64,000 nucleotides of DNA. Source: Mesorhabditis belari. Its lineage: Eukaryota > Nematoda > Chromadorea > Rhabditida > Rhabditidae. The notes under the pieces are model-generated. The model saw nothing but the letters and a program-made list of their open reading frames with translations. It did not search any database and was not told the DNA's origin. Position 1 is the first letter of the stretch. Every line of letters starts with the position of its first letter. The stretch is from assembly GCA_958450365.1 (NCBI GenBank), contig CAUEEP010000875.1:372001-436000 (forward strand), read 5' to 3'. The position numbers and the translations under genes were made by a program. Positions 22,001 through 33,140 of the stretch are shown piece by piece.

Positions 22001-25000
22001 ATAAAGCTATAGATGCAAATCGTTTTCTAAAGCCATATAACTAACCTCAACGTCGAGATTTTTCTCGGTAGCGGCTCGCTTTAACCAGTAGAGATCGCGA
22101 GACTCGCGCTCGGGCTCGGTCACCAAAATGAAAGCCGATCTAAAAAAATCATTGCAATTCTTGGAAATCGAGAGTACTCAGTAAAATTATCTGATCAAAA
22201 TAGGCTGTTATCAAAACTTGTTATCAAATCCAACTCACCGATAGCTGTCATGATGGAAAATCTTAAGTGGCGACAGAAGTCGGCCCTGTCGCGTCAGCAT
22301 CAAACCGGAGCCAATCTTGCCGAAAGTTGGGGTCTAAAATGGATTTAGTGCATCAAAGAGGGTGTGCTTGCAAAGAGGACAAAGTACGCGACGTTTCACT
22401 CACCGGTCCAGCGATCACATAGTCCATGAGTTGCATCGCGTCTTTCCCCTTCACCTCGATTTTCCCCTTCCACGAGAGATCGATGATACCGCATTTGTTC
22501 GTCACCTGGAATGAAAGGCTCACTTGTATGAAAGGCTCACTTGTAAAACAGGGATTCCTTAACCAGCTTGCAAGCCAGGTCAGAAAAAAACAACGAAAAA
22601 AATGTCTTTATCGTGGATTTCTTAATTTCCTTCCCAATCTCACCATTTCATATTCACGACACAGTGTTGGCAGGGTGCTCTTTGCATCGCAAAACTCCGG
22701 CTCGACATTGTCCTCCAATTTCGAGTATTGAGTCACCTAAAAGATAAGAATTAGATATTCTTTGTGCACAAATCTGGAAAAGTACCCTTCCTTGCGCACG
22801 GAATTCTTCATTTTCTCACAACACTGTGGGAAGAATTCATTGCGCCAGAAAGTCTGCGTTTACAGATTAGCTCAAAGTACAGCGCAAAAACAAGTCTATT
22901 TTTCTCTAAACTCACATTGAAATGCTGTGTCACTTCCCATCCATTTCTGTACGTGAAGAAAGCTCCATCTTTCTTCAATCGTCCATATACTCCGGATACT
23001 CTCTGTGTCGGTCTTCCAGCCATTCGATTCGTGTACGACCAATTGTAGTACATCGAGTAAGTCTCACGGGATTTTTCCGCGATAAAACTAAAGTCTTGAT
23101 GTTTGATTGATATGCTTATGTGTAAGCTTTTAGAACTGGTTGAAAACTCTTCGTTGAGAAAAGCTACAATAGTTGGCTGATATATGACAAAAGCATTATA
23201 TAATACTTGTTTTTTTTACCTCTTCGTAGCCCAATCATCGAAACGTGACGCATCGGTGTCAAAAAGTTCCGATGGCGGTTCTCCATCAACCATCCAATCC
23301 GATAAGTATTTGCCAACACCTGAAAGAAAATTCTTTGACTTTGCACCAGAAAGGGTGTGTCTACCCAAGCACAAAATACCCTTGAAAACATTGCTCACCT
23401 CCAGCCGACGAAACACCATCGAGGAAACCCGTCGAGAGCCAGTAGTTTCGCTTGTAAGGTCCAACCTGAATTGACTAGGATTTTCTAGATCATAAGATTT
23501 ATGTAAATAGTAAAAAAAATTTCAATTTTCAATGCATCTATAAAATATCAAATATCTGACCAGTGGATATCCATCAGGAGCCATGCTGAAAACAGCGGCT
23601 CTTGGTTCCAAATCTGCGCCTCGAATCGACGGGATCAACTCTTGCGCTCGTTTCCACGCCACATCCAGACGCGAGAAGTCCGGTTTAATCAGCTTTGAGC
23701 CTTCTATAGATATTGGATATAAAATTGGCTATAGTTAAGCATAGGTTTGCTCATTCTTGGCTAGCTTGTGCAAAGGATCGGAGTCAGCCTTGAACCGGAT
23801 TTACTGCAGAAGCTTGTGGCCCCGGTCTAAGCCTCTAGGTTTGAATGGATTTCCCGATATTTGACTAAAATATCAGATCAGATATAGACTATATTTCCAG
23901 ACTAGACTAGGCTAATTTCCATAGATTAGCTGACTAAAACTTAGCACCCACCTTTCGGCACTCCACCCTCGAGCCAATCCTTTCTGAACACCACCTTGCT
24001 CATCGGCTCGAAACCGCCGAAAATATACTTGCCCTAAAATTGATGTCTGTTAAGCTACAATATCTACTATATATAAAAGGGGAGTGTTTGTTCGTCTGTT
24101 CGTCTGTCTGTCTGTACGTTCTTGGCTCTCCGTGGGCCGATTTACATGATTTTTAGTTTTTTAGGCTTAGAATTCTATATAATTGTGCATCTCATGTTCG
24201 TTTTCTTAAAAAGCAAAAGTCACGACACAGCATAGTCGAACCCTGGTCGTGTGGGCCGTATACAAACGCGCTCCTGACTGCGCCACGGCGATATGCGTCA
24301 CCCCCAAAACCTCCAGCCAGAAAAAACCACCGTTAAGCGGATTTTTCGGCTGGTGACTAGATAAATGTGCAGTCAAGAACACTGAAATTCTTTATTTAAG
24401 CTCAATATTTCAGCCTCATCGACTGTAAAGCTAGTATACTGTAAAGGAAAGTGTTATGGTAATTTTAAGTTTCTAAAACGGCTGCGGTAACGGCTACGGT
24501 AAGGCTTACGGTACTTTTAAGGCTACAGTAGCTTTACATAATGCATTATAGTAAGTCAAATCCAACTCACATCGGCCGTTTTCCTCAAATAAAAAGTACT
24601 ATCGTGATCGATGAGCGCTGGGAGATCAGCTGGTGGAGCTTCTTTGGGCTAAAATTTTTGGATAGCTTCAGATAGCAGATATAGAATCAAGAACATGTAC
24701 TGTAAAGCTATTCATTTTCTGTCTGATTGTCAATTGGTGTTGAAAGAAAAAACGAGATTTGACCACTTCAACGGCTACTTTTTCAGGATTTCTTGCTAAC
24801 GATGGCAGAATTTTTCAAGTTCTACCTTTTGGTCCAAAAATCTGTGAAAAGTAGCCGTTGAAGTGGTCAAATCTCGCTTTTCCGCTCTACACCTTTTTAC
24901 AATCACACAGAAAATGAATAGCTTTAATGTACTGTAACATAGACAACAAGTCACTTTCTGCGAACAGCCTTTGTTTGCTTAAATGCAAATTCCTTTGTCT

Positions 25001-28000
25001 CCACGTTTTGCAACGAGTGGCTCATTGCCCATGTTTTGGACAACAATGTACTGTTAATTAGTAGAAACACTCTCTAACTTATTCATCCGATATATTTTAA
25101 CAGTCCATTATTAACATTTTACAGGGTGACAACAAAATAATCCGTCCTAATAGTCCGTTCTAGGCTCATATTTTTTTTTGTGTAGATCAAAACGATTAAT
25201 TTCTTTTTTTAAACGAAAATTCACATCATTTTCTGTATATGTCCAAGATTTCATGACCATAGGATTGATAGATGATTTTTTATGAGCGCTCAAAAATAAC
25301 TGGTCAAAAAACTAACGAGCCGCAATTCAAATTTGAAATTTTTGAAAAAAAACCCACAAAATCATTTTTTCTTTGCAGTTTTTTTTCTAAAAGCCAAGTT
25401 TTTGTTATGTTTAAGTAGATTCAGTTCAAAAAAGATATTATCAATGCGTTAATATTTTCTATAAGATAAAGGAACCCCTAAATTTGAGTTGCGGCTCGTT
25501 ATTTTTCGACCAGCATATTTTTTTGCATTATTTTTTGAGCATTTTTTTGCATTCTTGACCAGCCATTTTTGAGCGTACATAAAAAATTATCTATCAATGC
25601 TATGGCCATGAAATCTTGAAGATATACAGAAAATGATATGAATTTTCGTTTAAAAAAAGAAATTAATCGTTTTGATCTACAAAAAACAGAAATATGAGCC
25701 TAGCAAAAAAAGGGTGGGTTATTTCTCGTCACTCTGTATTAACAATCCAAATATTGGATATCTATCAAAAGCCTAATTACCGTAATCACAGCATATTGAT
25801 GCTCGGCGATGACGAGCGGCAACTCGAAACCCTTCGTTCCTTTGTAGTGAGAGAGTTTGGCGATGTCGTTCGCCCAGATGCCCCCTAAAGTACAATTTGG
25901 TATTTAAGCAATGCTATTTGGTATTTAAGCAATTTAAGCAGTCTCTAAAAAGTGCGCTTCAAATAAAGCTACCGTAAACACCTGAGAAAGAAGTCTCTTT
26001 TTGAACTACCAGTCACTTTTCTAAAAAGCGCTCAGTTATCGTACTCATTCGAGTGCCTTCACAAAGATAAAATAAAAATTCAGATGCATTTAATGATTTA
26101 AAAAGAATTACGGTAACTTTTTAGAGAGCGTTAGTCGTATATTGTAATGAATTTCTCAAATTTACTCACCAGCGTTGACGAGATTCTTTGTGCGGATGCT
26201 CGTTCCGTCTTTCAGCCCGATTAGCCATTCCTTTTTCGTCTGAAAATTGAATATATTGCAATAAAAACTGGCTATAATTTGTTAAAATTTTCACAACCAC
26301 TTACCATATCATAATCAATGAATTCCGGATCGACTTCGTGCAGAATTTTTCCTCCCCGGTCGACGGTGCCTAGAAAGTTCATCGGTTTGACGGCTTTAAA
26401 AGTTCAAGAGCAGTTGAAAATGTGGTTTTTACTCAAAAATACGCTCTACATTTAAAAATAGTCTATTTAGACAAATTTTCTGTATCTAAATAGAGCTAAC
26501 CCTTGATGAAAGCGCGATTCAATCCCCGGGCATTCACATAACCGTCGTTGCTCGTGTAAAGACCACCGTAGAGCTGAAACGATCAAAAGTTAACAAGTAC
26601 ACTATATCAGAATTTGCATAATGTAACTAAAATTTGTATATATTCTTATCTTTTACAAACCTTTGACTTATCGATAATTCCAGCTTTCGCCAGCACTTCT
26701 TCGGGCGATTTCAACAGGTCCGTCTTGCACGCGTCACCTTCCTGAAATGAAAAAGATAAAGTAGCTACATTATTATAGATATCTTAAAGTTATCTAGATA
26801 TCTTATTATAAGCAAACCTTAAAATAATCCCTGGCCACATATCGCTTGAACTCGTCCAGTCGAGTTTTGTTCGTCGCCAATCGGATCGTGCCAACGCGCT
26901 CGAAATGCACTGGCTGTAAAAGAAATTCTGCTTAAGCGTTTTCAAAAATGCGCCCCACATAATCTGCCATTTTTCATTCGATCAATTCAATTTTGGTATC
27001 ATTCGATAAGGGAAACACAAAACTCAGTCAATAATAACAAAATTGGATTAATCAAATGGAAACTGGCGGGCAGATTATAGTAATCTTCGAAAATAGATGC
27101 CTTTTGGAATTGATCAATTGATCGGGTTGATCAAGAGGAGACAAGTTTTTCAAGATCACTTCTACAAATTAGACTCACCTCTCCAGTTTCTTTCTCGAGA
27201 TCCTTGTAGAGTTCAACTGAATAGGCCAAAATCGGCTTGTAACGATGAGCGGGGTGAGAGGCGGAGACCTAAAGAAAAGGAATTTTTGTATAGAAAACTT
27301 ACTCTTAACTGGCAAGTATATTTTTTTAGAACATACAGGAGCTATGCACAATAAAATTCTAGAGCTTGTAAGCCATGTCATTTCAGAGTTCGACCAGAAG
27401 CCAGGGGTTAGGCGAAAACTCTTTTTGGATCAGAAATCTTCTGGACAGTGTACAGCTGGACCTGGATCCAGATCTGCTTATGCTAATAGGTTGACAAGAA
27501 AGTTTTTGCACAGATTTAAACTGGGATTTCTTAAAAACGAATCACCAATCACCAATCACGAACCACCAATTCAAGAACACTTTATTCTATTATTTACAAG
27601 TCGACTCCAAGAAATTACTCGTAAAAGATTTCCTTTAAAATTTCAGATTTTTGAAAAAGCATTGTTTTCCAGCTGAAATTCAGCTCACTTTTGAATCAGA
27701 AAAACGATTCCAAATGAGCATTACAAATGAGGTAAATTTAAAATAAATGAGCAATACGCTTTATAATCTCTATTTTTAGCCAAAATTTTTTTACAGAGAA
27801 GCTGTATTTCTATCATTTTTTAGTGTTATCCTCTTGGCACTGAGTGTTTGCTAAAATAGGTGATTCTGAAAAGTTAAAGCATTAGATAAAATCTGCCTTA
27901 ACCAAAAATTTCCTCTACTTTAAGTACTTGATTTTAAGTTTTGAATGGAACCCATTACCTATTCATTAACCCATTAAAAACTTGTCTAAAGGTTGGTCAC

Positions 28001-29777
28001 TCAAAAAGTAACTCACTCAATTCACTTCAACTAAAGAAATCTCTTATTTTTTACCTCAAGCCCACTATGATTTTATTATCATAGTGGGCTTCAGGCAAAA
28101 AATATTAGATTAAAATAAATCTAATATTAGATTGAGTACTATGTGTTGGTATTTTATTATCATAGTTGGCTTCAGTAATATAGTAAAGTATAGCAATTGA
28201 AATATAGTAAAGTCTCTCAAAAAATTTGGGAAGAATGTATGGCTTGGCTTTTGAGAAATCATCGTGCAAACTTTTTCTACGAACTTTCTTGCCAACCTAA
28301 TAAAATTAAAATAATAAATAATAAAATAAACCTAATATTAGGTTGAGTACTATGTGTTGGTATGACATTTCCATTTTTCTCTGTTAAAACAATTAAAGGC
28401 CTAATTTAGTTACGATTTTCATCAAATAAAAGTTGTTCATTGTCTCATTTTACATCTTTTTGAACAAATTTGAATGCATTTTGAGAAATATTTGAGCAGA
28501 AATTCGTGTTTTCCGAAAATTCGTTAAATGGCCAAAAAAATCAAAACGGCTTGTCAAATTAAGCTGAAATTTTGGTTATAATCGTAACTTTTTATGCTCT
28601 TTCTTTTGTCTTATGACACCAAAATAGGTTTCTTTGGCTAAAAGTGCTCAAATCGTATCATTAGACCTTTTTCTGCTTTTGATCCCTCAACGTTTTGCAT
28701 TCTGAAAAAAAAACCACAAAACGGAAGCATTTCCAAATGCGTTTAAAGCCACTTTTAGAAGATCAATAGAGCTTTTAAATGGTAAAAACTGTAAGTTAAT
28801 TAAAGCACTAGTTGTTTCTAAAAAGAGCAAAGAGTAAGCCATATCAACACAAGCGTACTATGTGTTGATCTGGCAAAGAGTAAGCCATATCTACACAAGC
28901 GTACTATGCATTGATCTGGCAAAGGGTAAGCCATATCAACACAAGCGTACTATGTATTGATCTGGCAAAGAGTAAGCCATATCAACACATAGTACTCAAC
29001 CTAATAGTATGCAGTATGTACAGCTAGTATGCAAACGACTTACAAGTCCGGGCGAGTGAAAACTGGTGGCGGCTGGGGTGCCGGCGGCTCCTTTGTCAAG
29101 AAGAAGAACATCCTAAAATAATATTTTTAAAAATGACAGCTTTGCGAGACAAATCTATGCAAAAGAATAGAATTGTTAAAGAAAAACCAACCTTGATTCC
29201 CCTTTTCGTGAGATGATAGGTGAGCGACGAGCCGGCCACCCCGCTGCCCATCACCACCGCAAAATGGTGTTGCACCGAGGAGTTGCATCTAAAAGACATT
29301 TGAAATTTTGTCCATTTTCAGCTATAAGACAATTAGGGCTTAGATTCAATAGCTTTTTCCACAGACAATCTTTTTTCACAGACACATAGAATTTAAATCT
29401 GTTCTCAGCGTTAAATTCTACGTGCAATTCTGCGTCTAATAGTACTATTCTATCGCAGTATGCAAAAATGTAAGCTGTAAGCTGACAAGTTCCGGAGAAA
29501 TTCTTTCAGGAAAAGATTAACTTAACGAAATTAGATAGAACTAGCACTATTAGGCACAGAATTGCACGTCGACTTTGAATCTAAAATTAGATTAACTAAT
29601 ACTATTAAGCGCAGAATTGCACGTCGAATTTGAATCTAAAATCAGATTGGAAAAATATTGTCTGAGGAAAAAGTTATGATAGTTCAAAGTGGTATACCTT
29701 CTCGTTAAGTGCATCGATGTTCGGGGGGAGTTGAGAATTCCCCCTTTCGATATCAATGACGCCAGGTGTTGAACCAT
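19079..29777 (-). CDS. Mitochondrial dimethylglycine/sarcosine dehydrogenase-family FAD oxidoreductase
   Basis: A 28-exon minus-strand model gives about 860 aa with every junction in phase, the usual size for DMGDH/SARDH. Exon 1 (29698-29777) encodes MVQHLASLISKGGILNSPRT, a likely mitochondrial presequence. Exon 2 (29192-29288) has the FAD-binding GSGVAGSS fold. Exons 3 and 4 (29044-29112, 27179-27268) give SFHSPGLVSASHPAHRYKP, typical of the family. Further exons run down to 20928-21010 (LRLEHG), 20071-20251 (YKIWGRELTLDTNPFECGIG), 19435-19512 (ITSGAYSVRLQ) and the terminal exon 19079-19156. These form the C-terminal GcvT/aminomethyltransferase half that normally binds tetrahydrofolate. Enzymes of this family oxidatively demethylate dimethylglycine or sarcosine in mitochondria. 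I cannot tell DMGDH, SARDH and PDPR apart without alignment. TTACAG at about 29786 could be a cis- or trans-splice acceptor. Confidence 0.88.
20328..20455. mobile_element. Palindromic MITE in dehydrogenase intron
   Basis: Arms CTACCGTAATCTAGCCGCCA and its near-complement at about 20430-20452 enclose a second inverted pair around TTTTGGTATCATTCGAT. A diverged copy lies at 26955-27085. Confidence 0.8.
20527..20878. mobile_element. 350-bp near-perfect palindrome in dehydrogenase intron
   Basis: The left arm begins TCTGTCGCTCCTTTTTACCG and the right arm ends with its reverse complement. Pairing continues through AATTTAAGGTTTTTCTCAGC and CGCGTCGAATGATACCAAAA. It lies in the same intron as the preceding palindrome, between exons at 20251 and 20928. 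Confidence 0.85.
21022..21120. mobile_element. Fragment of TACTTTGTGC-family element
   Basis: GTACTTTGTGCTCCCGCCAT at left and GAGCACAAAGTGCAGCC at right flank a shortened core. It is in the intron just upstream of exon 20928-21010. Confidence 0.55.
21528..21653. mobile_element. Palindromic MITE, ACTCGAATAGAAGAC family
   Basis: Termini TACCGTATTTACTCGAATAG and the exact inverted copy, 126 bp in total. It shares its ends with the long hairpin at 59177-59463, so the two belong to one family. It lies in a dehydrogenase intron. Confidence 0.9.
22756..22885. mobile_element. Palindromic MITE, TACTTTGTGC family, intronic
   Basis: TTCTTTGTGCACAAATCTGG at left and AGCTCAAAGTACAGC at right. The arms pair around GCGCACGGAATTCTTC and GAAGAATTCATTGCGC. 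It lies between exons 22644-22736 and 22916-23087. Confidence 0.65.
24063..24360 (+). mobile_element. Short non-autonomous Helitron
   Basis: It begins TCTACTATATATAAAAGGGG, the classic 5' TC-plus-CTATATATA start of nematode Helitrons, followed by (GTCTGTCT)-type repeats. It ends with a hairpin (about 24312-24352, CCAGCC...GGCTGG arms) and then TGACTAG, matching the hairpin-plus-CTRR 3' terminus. The base before is A as expected; the base after is A rather than the usual T. It has no Rep/helicase. It lies inside a dehydrogenase intron. Confidence 0.8.
24225..24295 (-). pseudogene. tRNA-like segment inside the Helitron
   Basis: On the minus strand GTGGCGCAGTCAGGAGCGC fits Pol III box A and GGGTTCGACTATG nearly fits box B, about 33 nt apart. 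Stem pairing is incomplete, so it is a captured or degraded tRNA-like sequence rather than a functional tRNA. Confidence 0.5.
24708..24926. mobile_element. Imperfect TIR element in dehydrogenase intron
   Basis: AGCTATTCATTTTCTGTCTG at left pairs with CACAGAAAATGAATAGCT at right. The inner arms GAGATTTGACCACTTCAACG are perfectly inverted. 219 bp, no coding. Confidence 0.8.
25122..25741. mobile_element. TIR element with long arms in dehydrogenase intron
   Basis: Outer ends ACAGGGTGACAACAAAATAA and, inverted, ACAGAGTGACGAGAAATAAC. The arms pair for about 200 bp through AAACGATTAATTTCTTTTTT and CAAGATTTCATG. A solo arm is at about 41720-41870. There is no transposase. Confidence 0.8.
26955..27085. 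mobile_element. Diverged palindromic MITE copy
   Basis: Related to 20328-20455: ATAATCTGCCATTTTTCATT and an inverted GGCAGATTATAGT end, with the same CAATTTTGGTATCATTCGAT core. Intronic. Confidence 0.7.
27280..29040. other. Largest dehydrogenase intron: mixed repeats
   Basis: The stretch between exons 3 and 4. It contains a relative of the 3410-3600 arm (27950-28070), segments repeated around AATATTAGATTGAGTACTAT (28110 and 28330), and a tandem block at 28830-29010. A 143-codon frame at 27245-27676 overlaps exon 4 in another frame and looks spurious. Confidence 0.6.
28830..29010. repeat. Tandem repeat of about 60 bp
   Basis: Three to four copies of a unit containing AGTAAGCCATATCAACACAA and GTACTATGTGTTGATCTGGC. 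Each unit is itself partly palindromic (ATCAACAC / GTGTTGAT). Confidence 0.85.
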
Positions 29778-29779
29778 TC

Positions 29780-30355
29780 GAGATCTGTAATGAAAAGCAA
29801 ATCAAAACAAATGAAAAAATCAAGGGAGAGATCAAAAATCGTTTCTGGAAAAATCCGAAAATCGAAAAATCCTAGAGAAGCAAGTCTTCGGGCGGTCTAT
29901 TTCCAACAAAAATAACTCAATAGCGAGATATTTTGAGTCAAGAAAACAGAGATCTGGGAAGTGGAAAAGAATTGTTTATTTATTTTGTGACCCAAGAAAG
30001 AGGGACAAGACGGAAAACGTTAAAAACAAGACGGATCTACCTTATTTCCAAAAGGAAAACAAATCGTTTTCACAAAAGTTCCTACTTTAATTTTGTCATC
30101 AATCAATTGAAACTTTGAAATAGGTAAAACTATTGGTCAAACGTTAGACAATAACAAAATGAGCAACATTTCGAACACCAAACAACAACAATGCCAAAGA
30201 GCCGAGGGCGGCCGGTTTGCGAGGGTTAGAAAAATGAGGTAAGATAAACAAACGGCCCTAGGGCCGCAATCATTCAGCTAATATCAGGGGCAAGGCCTAG
30301 AGTGACAGTGACCAGGCCCTTCCAGAGTACGGCCCCCAGTGTCCCCCTTGCCATT
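29780..30355. other. 5' flank of the dehydrogenase gene
   Basis: No second gene is recognisable here and no clear core promoter motif can be called. A short open frame at 29933-30118 has no recognisable domain. Confidence 0.4.
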
Positions 30356-30545
30356 GTCAATCTACGGTATTTTATCATTTTCTTGCTATCTACTGGATCA
30401 ATTTTTATGATTTTTGTACCATTCGATGCGTAATTTAGTTCTCCATCGAATCATATAAAAATCATAAAAATTGATCGAGTAGATATCGAGAAAATGGGAA
30501 AACACCGTAGATTGCCAATGGCAAGGGGGACACTAGGGGGACACT
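30345..30545. mobile_element. Palindromic element
   Basis: GTCCCCCTTGCCATTGTCAA at left pairs with TTGCCAATGGCAAGGGGGAC at right. The inner arms ACTGGATCAATTTTTATGAT also pair. About 190 bp. Confidence 0.85.
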
Positions 30546-30574
30546 GGGGGAGGGTCGGTACTCTGAAAGTATAC

Positions 30575-30810
30575 TAGAGTATTCCTTGCGAGTAATTACT
30601 CGAGTAAAATCTGCATGAGTAATTTTTACTCGGTCGAATCGACATTTTTTGTCTAATAACTACGAGTAATCCTCTTTACACGTCGAGTAAATTGAATATC
30701 TTTACTTTTGAAGGGAATTTGCCACCAAATCAGTTAAACGGCTGAATATCTTTAAAAGGAGTCGTATATAACTCGGCGCTCAAGATTTTTGCGTCAGTTT
30801 TTCCATTCGT
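30575..30810. repeat. Dispersed repeat, GAGTAATTACTCGAGTAA type
   Basis: It shares two blocks with 63285-63545: GAGTAA-rich sequence, then GGGAATTTGCCACCAAATCA and GCGGCTGAGTATCTTTAAAA-like text. Function unknown. Confidence 0.75.
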
Positions 30811-30892
30811 CCTTTTTCCATTTACGACATTGTTGTGTTTGTTTTGGTTATTTATATTGCACGTTTTGGTTATTTTTCTTACTTTTCTAATA

Positions 30893-31318
30893 ATTTGGGG
30901 GTGGGACAAATGCGACCTTTTTTTTGCGCACCTGGACATTTGCGCACCTTTTTTTTGCTGGAAAAGGCCTTAGGCAAGGCCGTAGAGCTTCGAAAATATT
31001 TCGAAAATACTTCCATATAAGGGAATCGTATGCGTAGATTCCGAATTTCGACAAATCAGACCTCGCTGACACGTCAAATTTGGGCTAAAGGGCAAAAACT
31101 GCGGAAAAGCGTTAAGTTGCGTAGTTTTTGCCTTTTAGTCCAAATTTGACGTGTCAGCGAAATCTGATTTGTCGAAATTCGGAACCTACGCATACGATTC
31201 CCTTCTATGAAAACTTTTTTGAAGCTCTACGACCTTTCCTAAGGCCTTTTCTAGCAAAAAAAAAGGTGCGCAAATGTCCAGGTGCGCAGAAAAAAGGTCG
31301 CATTTGTCCCACTCCCAA
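30893..31318. mobile_element. 426-bp hairpin element
   Basis: Outer arms GTGGGACAAATGCGACCTTT and CGCATTTGTCCCAC. Arms of about 190 bp pair through GGGAATCGTATGCGTAGATT and CTGACACGTCAAATTTGG around a centre near 31108. There are small mismatches only. Confidence 0.9.
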
Positions 31319-31319
31319 T

Positions 31320-32750
31320 AATTTTGATGGTTTTTCTTTAAAGTTAGCATACAGGTACGTGTCTGCGGCGACATCAAAGGAAATCGGCAACAACTTTGGG
31401 TTGGGGGCACTTTTTTTTCTTCAAAACCACTTTTTCTTTCCGTTTCTTTCTTTTTCAGAAAAATCAATGGCTTTTTTTCTGATTTGGGTCCCCCGGAAAA
31501 CCATTTTGCGCTGAATCGGTACTTTAATTTGGTTGACATTTCAATTTCGATTGTACTCTCCATTTCCTAGAGAGTACAATCCATTTCCTAGAGAGTACAA
31601 TCCATTTCCTAGAGAGGCACTTTTTTCTTCAAAACCACTTTTCCTGGGGTACTTTTATGCGTAGATTCCGAAAAACACAACGAGAGCTTCGGAAAAGGCG
31701 TTTTAAGCCGAGTTTCGAGGCTTCAAGGTGCGCGCTCATACAGTGTGATGAGAGGAGTGCACATAGGGAAAAGGTCTAAAAATAGTCTCTCAAAACATTA
31801 TTTTGAAGCCAAAAACACTTCTTCTGGCATAATTTAGCCTACTGATTACATTTCTGATCAAATTGAAGCAAAATAAAAAAGTTTCCAAATTTCGACCATG
31901 GTTCCAATACGGTTCCTATTTTGATCTAATACTTCCAATACGTTCCAATACGGTTCCTATTTTGATCTAATACCTCCAATACGGTCCAATACGGTTCCTA
32001 TTTTGATCTAATACTGTTCCAATACGGTTTCACATGAGTCAAAATCTCAAAAATATTTTTTCGATTTTTTTTTGCCTCTACCAGTCAATTTAAGTTGGAA
32101 AATCATTATTTAATGGTTGGAAATGGTTTGGGCTCTAGTTTTGAACTTGAAAAGTGCCCCAATATTCGGGCGCGCACTTTGAAGCGCTATAGAAGCTTAC
32201 ACTATAGAAGCGCGCACTTTGAAGGCTCAAAACTCGGATTAAAACGCGTTTTCCCTTTAGAACCAAGCCTGACTCAGAAAAATCCGTTTTGAAACATCTT
32301 TGAACCATCTCTGAACCAAATTTTCGTGCCTGAATGGTCAGAAAAGGTCAGAAAATTCTGATGCAAGTTCAATCAACAATCAAATATTTAAAATTGAGCA
32401 ATTTTTGAGAATAGGAGGTCAAATTGAAAGAATAGGAAGAGAATTGGGAAAAGATTGGAGAAAGAAGCTGTTTACTTGCATTGACCCACGAGAAAACGAG
32501 AAAACACCCATCCTTTCAGCTGAGGCAAAAAAAGCGGGGACAACAAGCAGCAAGAGAAGAAAAGAAATGTCATAAAATGCGATCAGAAAAAGAAAATCGC
32601 ATTGTTGTTCGAGAAAAAAGTGGTCTTTTAATTCAAAAATTCGTGTCTAGCACTTCACAGTCATGATCTTGATGAGCAATTGTGGGAAATGAGGATAATT
32701 GTTCATTTGATTCTCGAGTTTTCATTTGATTCAATTCTCGAGTTCAATTT
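31320..32750. other. Non-coding interval with diverged repeats
   Basis: CATTTCCTAGAGAGTACAAT repeats three times at 31560-31610. GTTCCAATACGGTTCCTATT-type repeats at 31895-32030 match the start of the window. No gene is recognised. Confidence 0.5.
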
Positions 32751-32885
32751 CTGATTCAATTTGATTTCAATTTGATTTCAATTTGATTTCAATTTGATTT
32801 CAATTTGTTTTCAATTTGATTTCAATTTGTTTTCAATTTGATTTCAATTTGATTTCAATTTAATTTCAATCTAACTTCAATCTAA
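32750..32885. repeat. (ATTTGATTTCA)n minisatellite
   Basis: About eleven copies of an 11-bp unit with occasional G-to-T changes. Confidence 0.9.
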
Positions 32886-33039
32886 CAAAATTAAGTTCTG
32901 TTTCATTTTTGGGAACATTTTTAGAAATTTTAGACTTAATCCAGTGTCTCTGTTTGGCACACAATTCTGTAAAAGTACTGGTGCACTCTTCACATGGAAA
33001 ATAAAGGATTCAGTGCACCAGAGAGGGTGTGTTTGTACA

Positions 33040-33140
33040 GAAAGAATCCCAACAAAGAATACCAACAAAAAATACCAACAAAGAATAGCGACAAAGAATC
33101 CCAAGAACGAATCCCAACAAACAATCCCAACAAAGAACAA
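33040..33140. repeat. CCAACAAAGAAT minisatellite
   Basis: About seven imperfect 12-13-bp units next to a partial TACTTTGTGC-family core (32970-33035). Sequence to 34190 has no recognised gene. Confidence 0.8.

Noticed and set aside
27245..27676. 143-codon plus-strand frame
   Set aside because: Overlaps dehydrogenase exon 4 antisense and runs into intron; no domain recognised.
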